DNA from: Bacteroidota bacterium
GTDB lineage: Bacteria > Bacteroidota > Bacteroidia > Chitinophagales > LD1
DNA: 7,221 nt
Assembly: GCA_003165135.1 (NCBI GenBank)
Contig: PLSN01000509.1
Span: 1-7,221, forward strand
Reading direction: 5' to 3'
The position numbers and the translations under genes are program-made. Below, one piece after another: positions 5,629 through 7,221 of the stretch. Below the pieces are notes generated by a model that had not been told where the DNA came from, searched no databases, and worked only from the letters and a program-made list of their open reading frames with translations. Positions within the stretch are counted from its first letter, which is position 1; each line of letters opens with the position of its first letter.

Positions 5629-5669
5629 GTGATTCTCACATTGATGTTGTCGGAGAAAACTCCAACAAC
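5629..5669. repeat. Tandem hairpins in the divergent intergenic region
   Basis: A small hairpin GTGA (5629-5632)/TCAC (5636-5639) is followed by GTTGTCGGAG (5646-5655) and CTCCAACAAC (5660-5669), a 10-bp stem with one mismatch and an AAAA loop. It stands between the divergent phosphoesterase and peptidase genes, upstream of the peptidase promoter box, so it is probably not in the peptidase message. A dispersed palindromic repeat is the likely reading. Confidence 0.5.
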
Positions 5670-5713
5670 GGCGGGACGGCGGCAATTATCCGTTCTCAAT
5701 TATTAATTATTAT

Positions 5714-5721
5714 TAGGTTTG
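5714..5721 (+). promoter_or_regulatory. -7 promoter box of the M13 peptidase gene
   Basis: TAGGTTTG matches TAnnTTTG at all fixed positions and lies 25 bases before the ATG at 5747, which would give a leader of roughly 20 bases. The expected -33 region around 5690-5694 reads CCGTT, a poor match to TTG. Position and box together make this the best promoter candidate in the window. Confidence 0.5.
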
Positions 5722-5746
5722 CTTTCCTAATCAACAAATCCATTTT

Positions 5747-7221
5747 ATGAAAAAGATACTACTGCTATCAGCTGTCAGCATCGCGGCACTGACCGCCTGC
5801 CAGCCTAAGCACACCGAAACCAAAGCGGCTGTTTACTTTGATAAGTCCGGCATGGACAGTACATTCAATCCTGCTGATGATTTTTTTGACTATGCAAACG
5901 GCAACTTCGTCAAATACGCACACATACCTGATGATCTGGCCGCCTGGGGTAGCTTTGACTCGCTGGCACAGTCGAACCTCAGGCAGCTCCGTAGCCTGGC
6001 CGAAGATGCTGCTGCAAAAAAAGACGCCGCCAAAGGTAGCCTCGAGCAGAAGGTGGGTGATTTCTACACCAGTGGTATGGACACGGTAGCGATAGAGAAA
6101 AAAGGCTACGAGCCACTCAAACCAGTCCTCACTAAGCTCGATGCTGTAAAGGATTACAAAGAACTCATCGCACTGCTCGCTGATGCAGCTAAGGATGGCG
6201 GCAATGGCGGCCTGCTGGACTTTGACGTATCTGCTGATCAGGCCAATAGCTCAGTCAACATCGTGAACCTGTCGCAAACAGGCCTCTCACTGCCGGAGAA
6301 AGACTACTACACCCGTCAGGACTCGGTGTCCAAAGAGCAGCGTGCAGCGCTCGTCAGGCACATCGCGAAATATTTTGAGATGACAGGTACTGATGCTGCG
6401 ACTGCTGCTAAACAGGCATCGGGCATCCTCGCCCTCGAGACCACGATAGCCAGATCGCACCGCAGCGCTGTGGAGCTCCGCGATCCTGTCAAAAATTACA
6501 ATAAAATGTCAGTGTCAGCACTCGAAAAACTATCACCTAATGTCGGATGGAGTGCCACCCTGGCCCGACTGGGTGCTAAGACCGACACTGTGAACGTGGG
6601 ACAGCCGGAGTTCTTTAAGGCATTTAGCACACTGCTCGCTTCACAGCCTATCGATGTGTGGAAGAATAAAGTAAAGTACGACTATATACAAAGCAAAGCG
6701 GGGCTGCTCAGTAAAGCTTTTCGGGATGAGGATTTTAAATTCTATCAGATATTCACCGGCGAAAAAAACCAACAGGAAAGATGGAAGATCGTCGTACAAA
6801 ATACCGACTCAAGGCTGAAAGATGTACTTGGGCAGCTCTATGTGGCTAAGTACTTCCCGCCTGAGGCCAAGAAGCGTATGGAGGAACTGGTAGACAACCT
6901 GCAGAAAGCATTTCGCGCGAGGATAGCCAAGCTCGAATGGATGAGCGATAGCACCAAGCTGCGCGCCGAGGCCAAGCTCGACGTGGTGCTCAAGAAGATA
7001 GGCTATCCTACCAAATGGAAAAGCTATGACGATGTAGACATCAGCCGCGATGATTATTTCGGCAATAACATGAAGCTCTATAAGCATCACTATTATGAAC
7101 TCCTGGCCAAAGTCAACAAACCTGTCGACAGGACCGAGTGGGACATGACACCACCTACGGTCAATGCCTACTATAATCCTTCATACAATGAGATCGTATT
7201 CCCTGCGGGCATATTGCAGTT
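5747..7221 (+). CDS. M13 family zinc metallopeptidase lipoprotein (neprilysin/PepO-like), 3' end outside window
   Basis: The frame from ATG 5747 stays open to the window end: 491 codons of a protein usually about 670-690 residues long. Residues 1-18 form a lipoprotein signal (MKKILLLS, then LTAC with Cys18 as lipidation site), placing the enzyme on a membrane facing the periplasm or outside. The M13 N-terminal domain follows: DDFFDYANGNFVKYAHIP (44-61), WGSFD (67-71), LSLPEKDYY (180-188), RWK (345-347), GQLYVAKYFPPEAK (362-375) and IGYPTKW (418-424). The visible sequence ends in VNAYYNPSYNEIVFPAGILQ (472-491), the conserved stretch just before the zinc-binding HExxH, so the catalytic residues lie in the next few dozen codons outside the window. 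The family cleaves oligopeptides on the amino side of hydrophobic residues; the physiological substrate here is unknown. No frameshift or stop interrupts it. It is divergent from the phosphoesterase, with 206 bp between the starts. Confidence 0.95.
   Translation, partial: MKKILLLSAVSIAALTACQPKHTETKAAVYFDKSGMDSTFNPADDFFDYANGNFVKYAHIPDDLAAWGSFDSLAQSNLRQLRSLAEDAAAKKDAAKGSLEQKVGDFYTSGMDTVAIEKKGYEPLKPVLTKLDAVKDYKELIALLADAAKDGGNGGLLDFDVSADQANSSVNIVNLSQTGLSLPEKDYYTRQDSVSKEQRAALVRHIAKYFEMTGTDAATAAKQASGILALETTIARSHRSAVELRDPVKNYNKMSVSALEKLSPNVGWSATLARLGAKTDTVNVGQPEFFKAFSTLLASQPIDVWKNKVKYDYIQSKAGLLSKAFRDEDFKFYQIFTGEKNQQERWKIVVQNTDSRLKDVLGQLYVAKYFPPEAKKRMEELVDNLQKAFRARIAKLEWMSDSTKLRAEAKLDVVLKKIGYPTKWKSYDDVDISRDDYFGNNMKLYKHHYYELLAKVNKPVDRTEWDMTPPTVNAYYNPSYNEIVFPAGILQ

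Noticed and set aside
6809..7090. A 93-codon minus-strand open frame
   Set aside because: It is antisense to the conserved part of the M13 peptidase and has no features of its own.

Overview
The window looks like chromosomal DNA of a Bacteroidota bacterium, most likely of the Chitinophagia/Sphingobacteriia type. The reasons are A/T-rich leaders without a Shine-Dalgarno sequence, promoter-like boxes resembling the Bacteroidota -7 consensus TAnnTTTG, a lipoprotein M13 peptidase, and many short GC-rich palindromes in the gaps between genes. The phylum call is fairly safe; the class is an inference.

Five protein genes are supported. Four lie on the minus strand: a secreted calcineurin-like metallophosphoesterase (95-1045), a VAO-type FAD-binding oxidoreductase (1823-3310), a small secreted WXXGXW-repeat protein (3502-3798) and a phospholipase C/acid phosphatase-family phosphoesterase (4005-5540). 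The fifth, on the plus strand and divergent from the phosphoesterase, is an M13 (neprilysin/PepO-like) lipoprotein metallopeptidase that starts at 5747 and runs off the window before its catalytic HExxH motif. A 58-codon open frame (3854-4030) overlapping the end of the phosphoesterase is doubtful.

Gaps between the minus-strand genes are about 190-205 bp, and 777 bp before the metallophosphoesterase, so this is not a tight operon. No shared pathway is evident: it is a set of hydrolases (phosphoesters, peptides) plus one oxidoreductase, several of them exported. No rRNA, tRNA, CRISPR array or transposase gene was found.

The most distinctive content is the repeat landscape. The 777-bp gap at 1046-1822 holds a long imperfect inverted repeat, two identical 96-bp direct repeats each carrying a perfect 15-bp palindrome, a module of three successive hairpins between them, and a terminator-like stem-loop. 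One of these hairpins recurs at the left edge of the window. A different palindromic element, with 30-bp arms, sits inside the oxidoreductase gene and is translated in frame, adding about 27 residues. Further palindromes lie at 3905-3970 and 5596-5669.
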